Assembly (NCBI GenBank): GCA_023634235.1
Contig: JAMKCF010000022.1
Coordinates: 9,912,541-9,976,540 of the forward strand
Length of the DNA: 64,000 nt
Direction of reading: 5' to 3'
Source: Pisaster brevispinus
Lineage: Eukaryota > Echinodermata > Asteroidea > Forcipulatida > Asteriidae
Positions within the stretch are counted from its first letter, which is position 1; the number at the start of each line of letters is the position of its first letter. The notes under the pieces were generated by a model. It did not search any database, had not been told where the DNA came from, and saw only the letters and a list, made by a program, of their open reading frames with translations. The translations under genes were made by a program, and so were the position numbers. This document shows positions 1-10,520 of the stretch, piece after piece.

Positions 1-5
1 GTCAG

Positions 6-236
6 GTACAAATTTTGTCTCTCTAGCATTTCTAGTTCATGAGTTATTTCCAAGCCTAGCACAGAATTTATTTCGGACCTTTTTGTGCCGGCTTTTTCTC
101 ACTGGCGATGACGTAGGCATGTGATACAGTGGAGTTTCGGGCAGCCCTACTTCCAGGACGCTGGCCTCGCCTACAAAATGGTGACCTCAACGAAACTCAC
201 GGAAGAGAGAGCCCTTGAGACGGGCTTTCTAATGGT
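6..236 (+). repeat. Subunit A of the monomer (231 bp), diverged paralogue of subunit B
   Basis: This half starts at gtacaa (6-11) and lines up in the same order with the half starting at gtacaa (237-242). Anchors, A then B: gtacaa 6/237; taggcatg 114 with tagggatg 333; ggagtttcgg 131-140 with ggagcgttcgg 348-358; cagccctac 142-150 with tagccccac 361-369; cctacaa 170-176 with cctacaa 409-415; cggaag 200-205 with cggaag 426-431. Offsets stay between 218 and 239 bp, as expected for an old duplication with small indels. The alignment was done by eye. The stretch around 55-105 matches only loosely, through its T-rich composition. Confidence 0.65.
67..72 (-). other. AATAAA hexamer on the minus strand (once per monomer)
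   Basis: The plus-strand tttatt is AATAAA on the minus strand, the canonical metazoan polyadenylation hexamer. It recurs in nearly every unit and is destroyed where the run reads gaattttttt (about 3,220, 14,019 and 20,318). Six bases in AT-rich sequence are weak evidence of function. Confidence 0.2.
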
Positions 237-455
237 GTACAATTTGTGAAAATCCAGTATTATTCTGAGGGTGATTTGACCGTCCTTACTCTGTCTTTGT
301 TTCTTTGACAGCTCTGTGCACAAACATCCCATTAGGGATGCTTTTGAGGAGCGTTCGGAGTAGCCCCACCTGCTGGTCATTTCCGGTATGAAGCTTGCCC
401 TCCGCGACCCTACAAGTTTGATTTTCGGAAGCAGGGATATCCAGGGCAGAGTCAG
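237..455 (+). repeat. Subunit B of the monomer (219 bp), diverged paralogue of subunit A
   Basis: This is the second half of the 450 bp unit, collinear with subunit A over most of its length. It is 12 bp shorter: A has extra sequence around the ccaagcctagcacag segment (about 50-64), while B has extra bases in ccgcgaccctacaa (402-415). The pyrimidine-rich tract at 286-311 falls opposite the T-rich tract of A at about 80-100. All 450 bp units carry the same A-B order, so the dimer formed before the present array was amplified. Confidence 0.65.
286..311 (+). other. Splice-acceptor-like tract (once per monomer)
   Basis: A pyrimidine-rich run ends in tttgacag, the general shape of a eukaryotic 3' splice site, and recurs in every unit. 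Variants change the last bases to tttaacag (units at 7,821, 10,071, 41,118, 46,071 and 60,469) or ttttacag (units at 10,971, 15,020 and 21,318), all still ending in CAG, while 45,759 has tttgaaag. Splicing is not shown. The match may be accidental composition. Confidence 0.25.
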
Positions 456-461
456 GTACAA
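453..461 (+). other. Splice-donor-like site cag|gtacaa (once per monomer)
   Basis: CAG followed by GTACAA is a moderate match to the eukaryotic 5' splice consensus. It lies 144 bp after the acceptor-like CAG, so the interval has exon-like length, but all three plus-strand frames of that interval contain stops (tag, tag, tga). Three units lose or weaken the site: gtgcaa at 907 and 12,157 and gtagaa at 10,807. Confidence 0.2.
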
Positions 462-3400
462 ATTTTGTCTCTCTAGCATTTCTAGTTCATGAGTTATTTC
501 CAAGCCTAGCACAGAATTTATTTCGGACCTTTTTGTGCCGGCTTTTTCTCACTGGCGATGACGTAGGCATGTGATACAGTGGAGTTTCGGGCAGCCCTAC
601 TTCCAGGACGCTGGCTTCGCCTACAAAATGGTGACCTCAACGAAACTCACGGAAGAGAGAGCCCTTGAGACGGGCTTTCTAATGGTGTACAACTTGTGAA
701 AATCCAGTATTATTCTGAGGGTGATTTGACCGTCCTTACTCTGTCTTTGTTTCTTTGACAGCTCTGTGCACAAAAATCCCGTTAGGGATGCTTTTGAGGA
801 GCGTTCGGAGTAGCCCCACCTGCTGGTCATTTCCGGTATGAAGCTTGCCCTCCGCGACCCTACAAGTTTGATTTTCGGAAGCAGGGATATCCAGGGCAGA
901 GTCAGGTGCAAATTTTGTCTCTCTAGCATTTCTAGTTCATGAGTTATTTCCAAGCCTAGCACAGAATTTATTTCGGACCTTTTTGTGCCGGCTTTTTCTC
1001 ACTGGCGATGACGTAGGCATGTGATACAGTGGAGTTTCGGGCAGCCCTACTTCCAGGACGCTGGCCTCGCCTACAAAATGGTGACCTCAACGAAACTCAC
1101 GGAAGAGAGAGCCCTTGAGACGGGCTTTCTAATGGTGTACAACTTGTGAAAATCCAGTATTATTCTGAGGGTGATTTGACCGTCCTTACTCTGTCTTTGT
1201 TTCTTTGACAGCTCTGTGCACAAAAATCCCATTAGGGATGCTTTTGAGGAGCGTTCGGAGTAGCCCCACCTGCTGGTCATTTCCGGTATGAAGCTTGCCC
1301 TCCGCGACCCTACAAGTTTGATTTTCGGAAGCAGGGATATCCAGGGCAAAGTCAGGTACAAATTTTGTCTCTCTAGCATTTCTAGTTCATGAGTTATTTC
1401 CAAGCCTAGCACAGAATTTATTTCGGACCTTTTTGTGCCGGCTTTTTCTCACTGGCGATGACGTAGGCATGTGATACAGTGGAGTTTCGGGCAGCCCTAC
1501 TTCCAGGACGCTGGCCTCGCCTACAAAATGGTGACCTCAACGAAACTCACGGAAGAGAGAGCCCTTGAGACGGGCTTTCTAATGGTGTACAACTTGTGAA
1601 AATCCAGTATTATTCTGAGGGTGATTTGACCGTCCTTACTCTGTCTTTGTTTCTTTGACAGCTCTGTGCACAAAAATCCCATTAGGGATGCTTTTGAGGA
1701 GCGTTCGGAGTAGCCCCACCTGCTGGTCATTTCCGGTATGAAGCTTGCCCTCCGCGACCCTACAAGTTTGATTTTCGGAGGCAGGGATATCCAGGGCAGA
1801 GTCAGGTACAAATTTTGTCTCTCTAGCATTTCTAGTTCATGAGTTATTTCCAAGCCTAGCACAGAATTTATTTCGGACCTTTTTGTGCCGGCTTTTTCTC
1901 ACTGGCGATGACGTAGTCATGTGATACAGTGGAGTTTCGGGCAGCCCTACTTCCAGGACGCTGGCCTCGCCTACAAAATGGTGACCTCAACGAAACTCAC
2001 GGAAGAGAGAGCCCTTGAGACGGGCTTTCTAATGGTGTACAACTTGTGAAAATCCAGTATTATTCTGAGGGTGATTTGACCGTCCTTACTCTGTCTTTGT
2101 TTCTTTGACAGCTCTGTGCACAAAAATACCATAAGAGATGCTTTTGAGGAGCGTTCGGAGTAGCCCCACCTGCTGGTCATTTCCGGTATGAAGCTTGCCC
2201 TCCGCGACCCTACAAGTTTGATTTTCGGAAGCAGGGATATCCAGGGCAGAGTCAGGTACAAATTTTGTCTCTCTAGCATTTCTAGTTCATGAGTTATTTC
2301 CAAGCCTAGCACAGAATTTATTTCGGACCTTTTTGTGCCGGCTTTTTCTCACTGGCGATGACGTAGGCATGTGATACAGTGGAGTTTCGGGCAGCCCTAC
2401 TTCCAGGACGCTGGCCTCGCCTACAAAATGGTGACCTCAACGAAACTCACGGAAGAGAGAGCCCTTGAGACGGGCTTTCTAATGGTGTACAACTTGTGAA
2501 AATCCAGTATTATTCTGAGGGTGATTTGACCGTCCTTACTCTGTCTTTGTTTCTTTGACAGCTCTGTGCACAAAAATCCCATTAGGGATGCTTTTGAGGA
2601 GCGTTCGGAGTAGCCCCACCTGCTGGTCATTTCCGGTATGAAGCTTGCCCTCCGCGACCCTACAAGTTTGATTTTCGGAAGCAGGGATATCCAGGGCAGA
2701 GTCAGGTACAAATTTTATCTCTCTAGCATTTCTAGTTCATGAGTTATTTCCAAGCCTAGCACAGAATTTATTTCGGACTTTTTTGTGCCGGCTTTTTCTC
2801 ACTCGCGATGACGTAGGCATGTGATACAGTGGAGTTTCGGGCAGCCCTACTTCCAGGACGCTGGCCTCGCCTACAAAATGGTGACCTCAACGAAACTCAC
2901 GGAAGAGAGAGCCCTTAAGACGGGCTTTCTAATGGTGTACAACTTGTGAAAATCCAGTATTATTCTGAGGGTGATTTGACCGTCCTTACTCTGTCTTTGT
3001 TTCTTTGACAGCTCTGTTCACAAAAATACCATAAGGGATGCTTTTGAGGAGCGTTCGGAGTAGCCCCACCTGCTGGTCATTTCCGGTATGAAGCTTGCCC
3101 TCCGCGACCCTACAAGTTTGATTTTCGGAAGCAGGGATATCCAGGGCAGAGTCAGGTACAAATTTTGTCTCTCTAGCATTTCTAGTTCATGAGTTATTTC
3201 CAAGCCTAGCACAGAATTTTTTTCGGACCTTTTTGTGCCGGCTTTTTCTCACTGGCGATGACGTAGGCATGTGATACAGTGGAGTTTCGGGCAGCCCTAC
3301 TTCCAGGACGCTGGCCTCGCCTACAAAATGGTGACCTCAACGAAACTCACGGAAGAGAGAGCCCTTGAGACGGGCTTTCTAATGGTGTTCAACTTGTGAA

Positions 3401-6020
3401 AATCCAGTATTATTCTGAGGGTGATTTGACCGTCCTTACTCTGTCTTTGTTTCTTTGACAGCTCTGTGCACAAAAATCCCATTAGGGATGCTTTTGAGGA
3501 GCGTTCGGAGTAGCCCCACCTGCTGGTCATTTCCGGTATGAAGCTTGCCCTCCGCGACCCTACAAGTTTGATTTTCGGAAGCAGGGATATCCAGGGCAAA
3601 GTCAGGTACAAATTTTGTCTCTCTAGCATTTCTAGTTCATGAGTTATTTCCAAGCCTAGCACAGAATTTATTTCGGACCTTTTTGTGCCGGCTTTTTCTC
3701 ACTGGCGATGACGTAGGCATGTGATACAGTGGAGTTTCGGGCAGCCCTACTTCCAGGACGCTGGCCTCGCCTACAAAATGGTGACCTCAACGAAACTCAC
3801 GGAAGAGAGAGCCCTTGAGACGGGCTTTCTAATGGTGTACAACTTGTGAAAATCCAGTATTATTCTGAGGGTGATTTGACCGTCCTTACTCTGTCTTTGT
3901 TTCTTTGACAGCTCTGTGCACAAAAATCCCATTAGGGATGCTTTTGAGGAGCGTTCGGAGTAGCCCCACCTGCTGGTCATTTCCGGTATGAAGCTTGCCC
4001 TCCGCGACCCTACAAGTTTGATTTTCGGAAGCAGGGATATCCAGGGCAGAGTCAGGTACAAATTTTGTCTCTCTAGCATTTCTAGTTCATGAGTTATTTC
4101 CAAGCCTAGCACAGAATTTATTTCGGACTTTTTTGTGCCGGCTTTTTCTCACTGGCGATGACGTAGGCATGTGATACAGTGGAGTTTCGGGCAGCCCTAC
4201 TTCCAGGACGCTGGCCTCGCCTACAAAATGGTGACCTCAACGAAACTCACGGAAGAGAGAGCCCTTGAGACGGGCTTTCTAATGGTGTACAACTTGTGAA
4301 AATCCAGTATTATTCTGAGGGTGATTTGACCGTCCTTACTCTGTCTTTGTTTCTTTGACAGCTCTGTTCACAAAAATACCATAAGGGATGCTTTTGAGGA
4401 GCGTTCGGAGTAGCCCCACCTGCTGGTCATTTCCGGTATGAAGCTTGCCCTCCGCGACCCTACAAGTTTGATTTTCGGAAGCAGGGATATCCAGGGCAGA
4501 GTCAGGTACAAATTTTGTCTCTCTAGCATTTCTAGTTCATGAGTTATTTCCAAGCCTAGCACAGAATTTATTTCGGACCTTTTTGTGCCGGCTTTTTCTC
4601 ACTGGCGATGAAGTAGGCATGTGATACAGTGGAGTTTCGGGCAGCCCTACTTCCAGGACGCTGGCCTCGCCTACAAAATGGTGACCTCAACGAAACTCAC
4701 GGAAGAGAGAGCCCTTGAGACGGGCTTTCTAATGGTGTACAACTTGTGAAAATCCAGTATTATTCTGAGGGTGATTTGACCGTCCTTACTCTGTCTTTGT
4801 TTCTTTGACAGCTCTGTGCACAAAAATCCCATTAGGGATGCTTTTGAGGAGCGTTCGGAGTAGCCCCACCTGCTGGTCATTTCCGGTATGAAGCTTGCCC
4901 TCCGCGACCCTACAAGTTTGATATTCGGAAGCAGGGATATCCAGGGCAAAGTCAGGTACAAATTTTGTCTCTCTAGCATTTCCAGTTCATGAGTTATTTC
5001 CAAGCCTAGCACATAATTTATTTTGGACCTTTTTGTGCCGGCTTTTTCTCACTGGCGATGACGTAGGCATGTGATACAGTGGAGTTTCGGGCAGCCCTAC
5101 TTCCAGGACGCTGGCCTCGCCTACAAAATGGTGACCTCAACGAAACTCACGGAAGAGAGAGCCCTTGAGACGGGCTTTCTAATGGTGTACAACTTGTGAA
5201 AATCCAGTATTATTCTGAGGGTGATTTGACCGTCCTTACTCTGTCTTTGTTTCTTTGACAGCTCTGTGCACAAAAATCCCATTAGGGATGCTTTTGAGGA
5301 GCGTTCGGAGTAGCCCCACCTGCTGGTCATTTCCGGTATGAAGCTTGCCCTCCGCGACCCTACAAGTTTGATTTTCGGAAGCAGGGATATCCAGGGCAGA
5401 GTCAGGTACAAATTTTGTCTCTCTAGCATTTCTAGTTCATGAGTTATTTCCAAGCCTAGCACAGAATTTATTTCGGACCTTTTTGTGCCGGCTTTTTCTC
5501 ACTGGCGATGACGTAGGCATGTGATACAGTGGAGTTTCGGGCAGCCCTACTTCCAGGACGCTGGCCTCGCCTACAAAATGGTGACCTCAACGAAACTCAC
5601 GGAAGAGAGAGCCCTTGAGACGGGCTTTCTAATGGTGTTCAACTTGTGAAAATCCAGTATTATTCTGAGGGTGATTTGACCGTCCTTACTCTGTCTTTGT
5701 TTCTTTGACAGCTCTGTGCACAAAAATCCCATTAGGGATGCTTTTGAGGAGCGTTCGGAGTAGCCCCACCTGCTGGTCATTTCCGGTATGAAGCTTGCCC
5801 TCCGCGACCCTACAAGTTTGATTTTCGGAAGCAGGGATATCCAGGGCAGAGTCAGGTACAAATTTTGTCTCTCTAGCATTTCTAGTTCATGAGTTATTTC
5901 CAAGCCTAGCACAGAATTTATTTCGGACCTTTTTGTGCCGGCTTTTTCTCACTGGCGATGACGTAGGCATGTGATACAGTGGAGTTTCGGGCAGCCCTAC
6001 TTCCAGGACGCTGGCCTCGC

Positions 6021-8270
6021 CTACAAAATGGTGACCTCAACGAAACTCACGGAAGAGAGAGCCCTTGAGACGGGCTTTCTAATGGTGTACAACTTGTGAA
6101 AATCCAGTATTATTCTGAGGGTGATTTGACCGTCCTTACTCTGTCTTTGTTTCTTTGACAGCTCTGTGCACAAAAATCCCATTAGGGATGCTTTTGAGGA
6201 GCGTTCGGAGTAGCCCCACCTGCTGGTCATTTCCGGTATGAAGCTTGCCCTCCGCGACCCTACAAGTTTGATTTTCGGAAGCAGGGATATCCAGGGCAGA
6301 GTCAGGTACAAATCTAGTCTCTCTAGCATTTCTAGTTCATGAGTTATTTCCAAGCCTAGCACAGAATTTATTTCGGACCTTTTTGTGCCGGCTTTTTCTC
6401 ACTAGCGATGACGTAGGCATGTGATACAGTGGAGTTTCGGGCAGCCCTACTTCCAGGACGCTGGCCTCGCCTACAAAATGGTGACCTCAACGAAACTCAC
6501 GGAAGAGAGAGCCCTTGAGACGGGCTTTCTAATGGTGTACAACTTGTGAAAATCCAGTATTATTCTGAGGGTGATTTGACCGTCCTTACTCTGTCTTTGT
6601 TTCTTTGACAGCTCTGTGCACAAAAATCCCATTAGGGATGCTTTTGAGGAGCGTTCGGAGTAGCCCCACCTGCTGGTCATTTCCGGTATGAAGCTTGCCC
6701 TCCGCGACCCTACAAGTTTGATTTTCGGAAGCAGGGATATCCAGGGCAGAGTCAGGTACAAATTTTGTCTCTCTAGCATTTCTAGTTCATGAGTTATTTC
6801 CAAGCCTAGCACAGAATTTATTTCGGACCTTTTTGTGCCGGCTTTTTCTCACTGGCGATGACGTAGGCATGTGATACAGTGGAGTTTCGGGCAGCCCTAC
6901 TTCCAGGACGCTGGCCTCGCCTACAAAATGGTGACCTCAACGAAACTCACGGAAGAGAGAGTCCTTGAGACGGGCTTTCTAATGGTGTACAACTTGTGAA
7001 AATCCAGTATTATTCTGAGGGTGATTTGACCGTCCTTACTCTGTCTTTGTTTCTTTGACAGCTCTGTGCACAAAAATCCCATTAGGGATGCTTTTGAGGA
7101 GCGTTCGGAGTAGCCCCACCTGCTGGTCATTTCCGGTATGAAGCTTGCCCTCCGCGACCCTACAAGTTTGATTTTCGGAAGCAGGGATATCCAGGGCAGA
7201 GTCAGGTACAAATTTTGTCTCTCTAGCATTTCTAGTTCATGAGTTATTTCCAAGCCTAGCACAGAATTTATTTCGGACCTTTTTGTGCCGGCTTTTTCTC
7301 ACTGGCGATGACGTAGGCATGTGATACAGTGGAGTTTCGGGCAGCCCTACTTCCAGGACGCTGGCCTCGCCTACAAAATGGTGACCTCAACGAAACTCAC
7401 GGAAGAGAGAGCCCTTGAGACGGGCTTTCTAATGGTGTACAACTTGTGAAAATCCAGTATTATTCTGAGGGTGATTTGACCGTCCTTACTCTGTCTTTGT
7501 TTCTTTGACAGCTCTGTGCACAAAAATCCCATTAGGGATGCTTTTGAGGAGCGTTCGGAGTAGCCCCACCTGCTGGTCATTTCCGGTATGAAGCTTGCCC
7601 TCCGCGACCCTACAAGTTTGATTTTCGGAAGCAGGGATATCCAGGGCAGAGTCAGGTACAAATTTTGTCTCTCTAGCATTTCTAGTTCATGAGTTATTTC
7701 CAAGCCTAGCACAGAATTTATTTCGGACCTTTTTGTGCCGGCTTTTTCTCACTGGCGATGACGTAGGCATGTGATACAGTGGAGTTTCGGGCAGCCCTAC
7801 TTCCAGGACGCTGGCCTCGCCTACAAAATGGTGACCTCAACGAAACTCACAGAAGAGAGAGCCCTTGAGACGGGCTTTCTAATGGTGTACAACTTGTGAA
7901 AATCCAGTATTATTCTGAGGGTGATTTGACCGTCCTTACTCTGTCTTTGTTTCTTTAACAGCTCTTTGCACAAAAATCCCATTAGGGATGCTTTTGAGGA
8001 GCGTTCGGAGTAGCCCCACCTGCTGGTCATTTCCGGTATGAAGCTTGCCCTCCGCGACCCTACAAGATTGATTTTCGGAAGCAGGGATATCCAGGGCAGA
8101 GTCAGGTACAAATTTTGTCTCTCTAGCATTTCTAGTTCATGAGTTATTTCCAAGCCTAGCACAGAATTTATTTCGGACCTTTTTGTGCCGGTTTTTTCTC
8201 ACTGGCGATGACGTAGGCATGTGATACAGTGGAGTTTCGGGCAGCCCTACTTCCAGGACGCTGGCCTCGC
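6021..8270 (+). repeat. 5-monomer higher-order repeat, copy 1 (2,250 bp)
   Basis: Five units in the order: aatctagtct marker (6,313), plain, gtccttg (6,962), plain, tttaacagctctttgca (about 7,956-7,970). The same ordered markers recur exactly 2,250 bp downstream. Private changes (actagcg 6,405, acagaag 7,851, aagattg 8,067) separate the copies. Marker positions allow the period-2,250 region to run from somewhere in 5,717-6,313 to 10,592-10,612. Confidence 0.85.
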
Positions 8271-10520
8271 CTACAAAATGGTGACCTCAACGAAACTCAC
8301 GGAAGAGAGAGCCCTTGAGACGGGCTTTCTAATGGTGTACAATTTGTGAAAATCCAGTATTATTCTGAGGGTGATTTGACCGTCCTTACTCTGTCTTTGT
8401 TTCTTTGACAGCTCTGTGCACAAAAATCCCATTAGGGATGCTTTTGAGGAGCGTTCGGAGTAGCCCCACCTGCTGGTCATTTCCGGTATGAAGCTTGCCC
8501 TCCGCGACCCTACAAGTTTGATTTTCGGAAGCAGGGATATCCAGGGCAGAGTCAGGTACAAATCTAGTCTCTCTAGCATTTCTAGTTCATGAGTTATTTC
8601 CAAGCCTAGCACAGAATTTATTTCGGACCTTTTTGTGCCGGCTTTTTCTCACTGGCGATGACGTAGGCATGTGATACAGTGGAGTTTCGGGCAGCCCTAC
8701 TTCCAGGACGCTGGCCTCGCCTACAAAATGGTGACCTCAACGAAACTCACGGAAGAGAGAGCCCTTGAGACGGGCTTTCTAATGGTGTACAACTTGTGAA
8801 AATCCAGTATTATTCTGAGGGTGATTTGACCGTCCTTACTCTGTCTTTGTTTCTTTGACAGCTCTGTGCACAAAAATCCCATTAGGGATGCTTTTGAGGA
8901 GCGTTCGGAGTAGCCCCACCTGCTGGTCATTTCCGGTATGAAGCTTGCCCTCCGCGACCCTACAAGTTTGATTTTCGGAAGCAGGGATATCCAGGGCAGA
9001 GTCAGGTACAAATTTTGTCTCTCTAGCATTTCTAGTTCATGAGTTATTTCCAAGCCTAGCACAGAATTTATTTCGGACCTTTTTGTGCCGGCTTTTTCTC
9101 ACTGGCGATGACGTAGGCATGTGATACAGTGGAGTTTCGGGCAGCCCTACTTCCAGGACGCTGGCCTCGCCTACAAAATGGTGACCTCAACGAAACTCAC
9201 GGAAGAGAGAGTCCTTGAGACGGGCTTTCTAATGGTGTACAACTTGTGAAAATCCAGTATTATTCTGAGGGTGATTTGACCGTCCTTACTCTGTCTTTGT
9301 TTCTTTGACAGCTCTGTGCACAAAAATCCCATTAGGGATGCTTTTGAGGAGCGTTCGGAGTAGCCCCACCTGCTGGTCATTTCCGGTATGAAGCTTGCCC
9401 TCCGCGACCCTACAAGTTTGATTTTCGGAAGCAGGGATATCCAGGGCAGAGTCAGGTACAAATTTTGTCTCTCTAGCATTTCTAGTTCATGAGTTATTTC
9501 CAAGCCTAGCACAGAATTTATTTCGGACCTTTTTGTGCCGGCTTTTTCTCACTGGCGATGACGTAGGCATGTGATACAGTGGAGTTTCGGGCAGCCCTAC
9601 TTCCAGGACGCTGGCCTCGCCTACAAAATGGTGACCTCAACGAAACTCACGGAAGAGAGAGCCCTTGAGACGGGCTTTCTAATGGTGTACAACTTGTGAA
9701 AATCCAGTATTATTCTGAGGGTGATTTGACCGTCCTTACTCTGTCTTTGTTTCTTTGACAGCTCTGTGCACAAAAATCCCATTAGGGATGCTTTTGAGGA
9801 GCGTTCGGAGTAGCCCCACCTGCTGGTCATTTCCGGTATGAAGCTTGCCCTCCGCGACCCTACAAGTTTGATTTTCGGAAGCAGGGATATCCAGGGCAGA
9901 GTCAGGTACAAATTTTGTCTCTCTAGCATTTCTAGTTCATGAGTTATTTCCAAGCCTAGCACAGAATTTATTTCGGACCTTTTTGTGCCGGCTTTTTCTC
10001 ACTGGCGATGACGTAGGCATGTGATACAGTGGAGTTTCGGGCAGCCCTACTTCCAGGACGCTGGCCTCGCCTACAAAATGGTGACCTCAACGAAACTCAC
10101 GGAAGAGAGAGCCCTTGAGACGGGCTTTCTAATGGTGTACAACTTGTGAAAATCCAGTATTATTCTGAGGGTGATTTGACCGTCCTTACTCTGTCTTTGT
10201 TTCTTTAACAGCTCTTTGCACAAAAATCCCATTAGGGATGCTTTTGAGGAGCGTTCGGAGTAGCCCCACCTGCTGGTCATTTCCGGTATGAAGCTTGCCC
10301 TCCGCGACCCTACAAGTTTGATTTTCGGAAGCAGGGATATCCAGGGCAGAGTCAGGTACAAATTTTGTCTCTCTAGCATTTCTAGTTCATGAGTTATTTC
10401 CAAGCCTAGCACAGAATTTATTTCGGACCTTTTTGTGCCGGCTTTTTCTCACTGGCGATGACGTAGGCATGTGATACAGTGGAGTTTCGGGCAGCCCTAC
10501 TTCCAGGACGCTGGCCTCGC
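8271..10520 (+). repeat. 5-monomer higher-order repeat, copy 2 (2,250 bp)
   Basis: Second copy, with aatctagtct at 8,563, gtccttg at 9,212 and tttaacagctctttgca at about 10,206-10,220. The aatttg change at 8,341 recurs at 10,591, so shared sequence extends slightly past the nominal end, until atactgag at 10,613 breaks the match. Confidence 0.85.

Larger units (their letters stand above)
1..450 (+). repeat. Reference monomer (first complete unit)
   Basis: First full unit, used here to give positions inside the monomer. A consensus unit has 106 C, 109 G and 17 CpG in 450 bp by hand count, a CpG observed/expected ratio near 0.66. Landmarks: AATAAA on the minus strand at 67-72, TGACGT at 109-114, a pyrimidine-rich tract ending in CAG at 286-311, HindIII at 392-397, EcoRV at 436-441. 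Relative to the commonest type this unit carries the Domain II markers caaacatccc (323-330 region) and aatttg (241-246). The phase chosen for the unit start is arbitrary. Confidence 0.95.
171..512 (-). other. Recurrent minus-strand open frame of 113 codons, judged non-coding
   Basis: The same open frame recurs at 450 bp steps in most monomers, so this entry stands for all of them. Read 512 to 171 it begins with GTG (rc of cac, 510-512), which is not a normal eukaryotic start; the first ATG is codon 12, leaving about 102 codons, ending at TAG (rc of cta, 171-173). No signal peptide, membrane segment or known motif was recognised. Common differences between copies are mostly replacements (Tyr/Asn, Gln-Asn/Leu-Asp, Gly/Val, Ser/Leu, Ser/Cys, Ser/Thr), with a silent change (aac/aat at 241-243) in the minority. 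Several copies are cut by stops (units at 2,871, 4,221 and 10,971) or frameshifts without other change. This is what drifting non-coding DNA looks like; persistence of the frame follows from homogeneity of the array. Confidence 0.85.

Noticed and set aside
113..174. Inverted repeat gtaggc ... gcctac (113-118 and 169-174)
   Set aside because: Only six base pairs with about 50 bp between arms, and no extension. It is within chance expectation and too weak for a hairpin call.
179..196. CENP-B box candidate on the minus strand (TTCGTTG)
   Set aside because: The first half matches (TTCGTTG), but the required A is G and the CGGG core reads CACC. Other TTCG sites in the monomer also lack the A and CGGG positions.
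436..441. Palindrome ggatatcc and site-specific recombination hypothesis
   Set aside because: The 8 bp palindrome is lost in many units (gcatatcc, ggtatatcc) without any change in array structure, and breakpoints between blocks cannot be placed at it.
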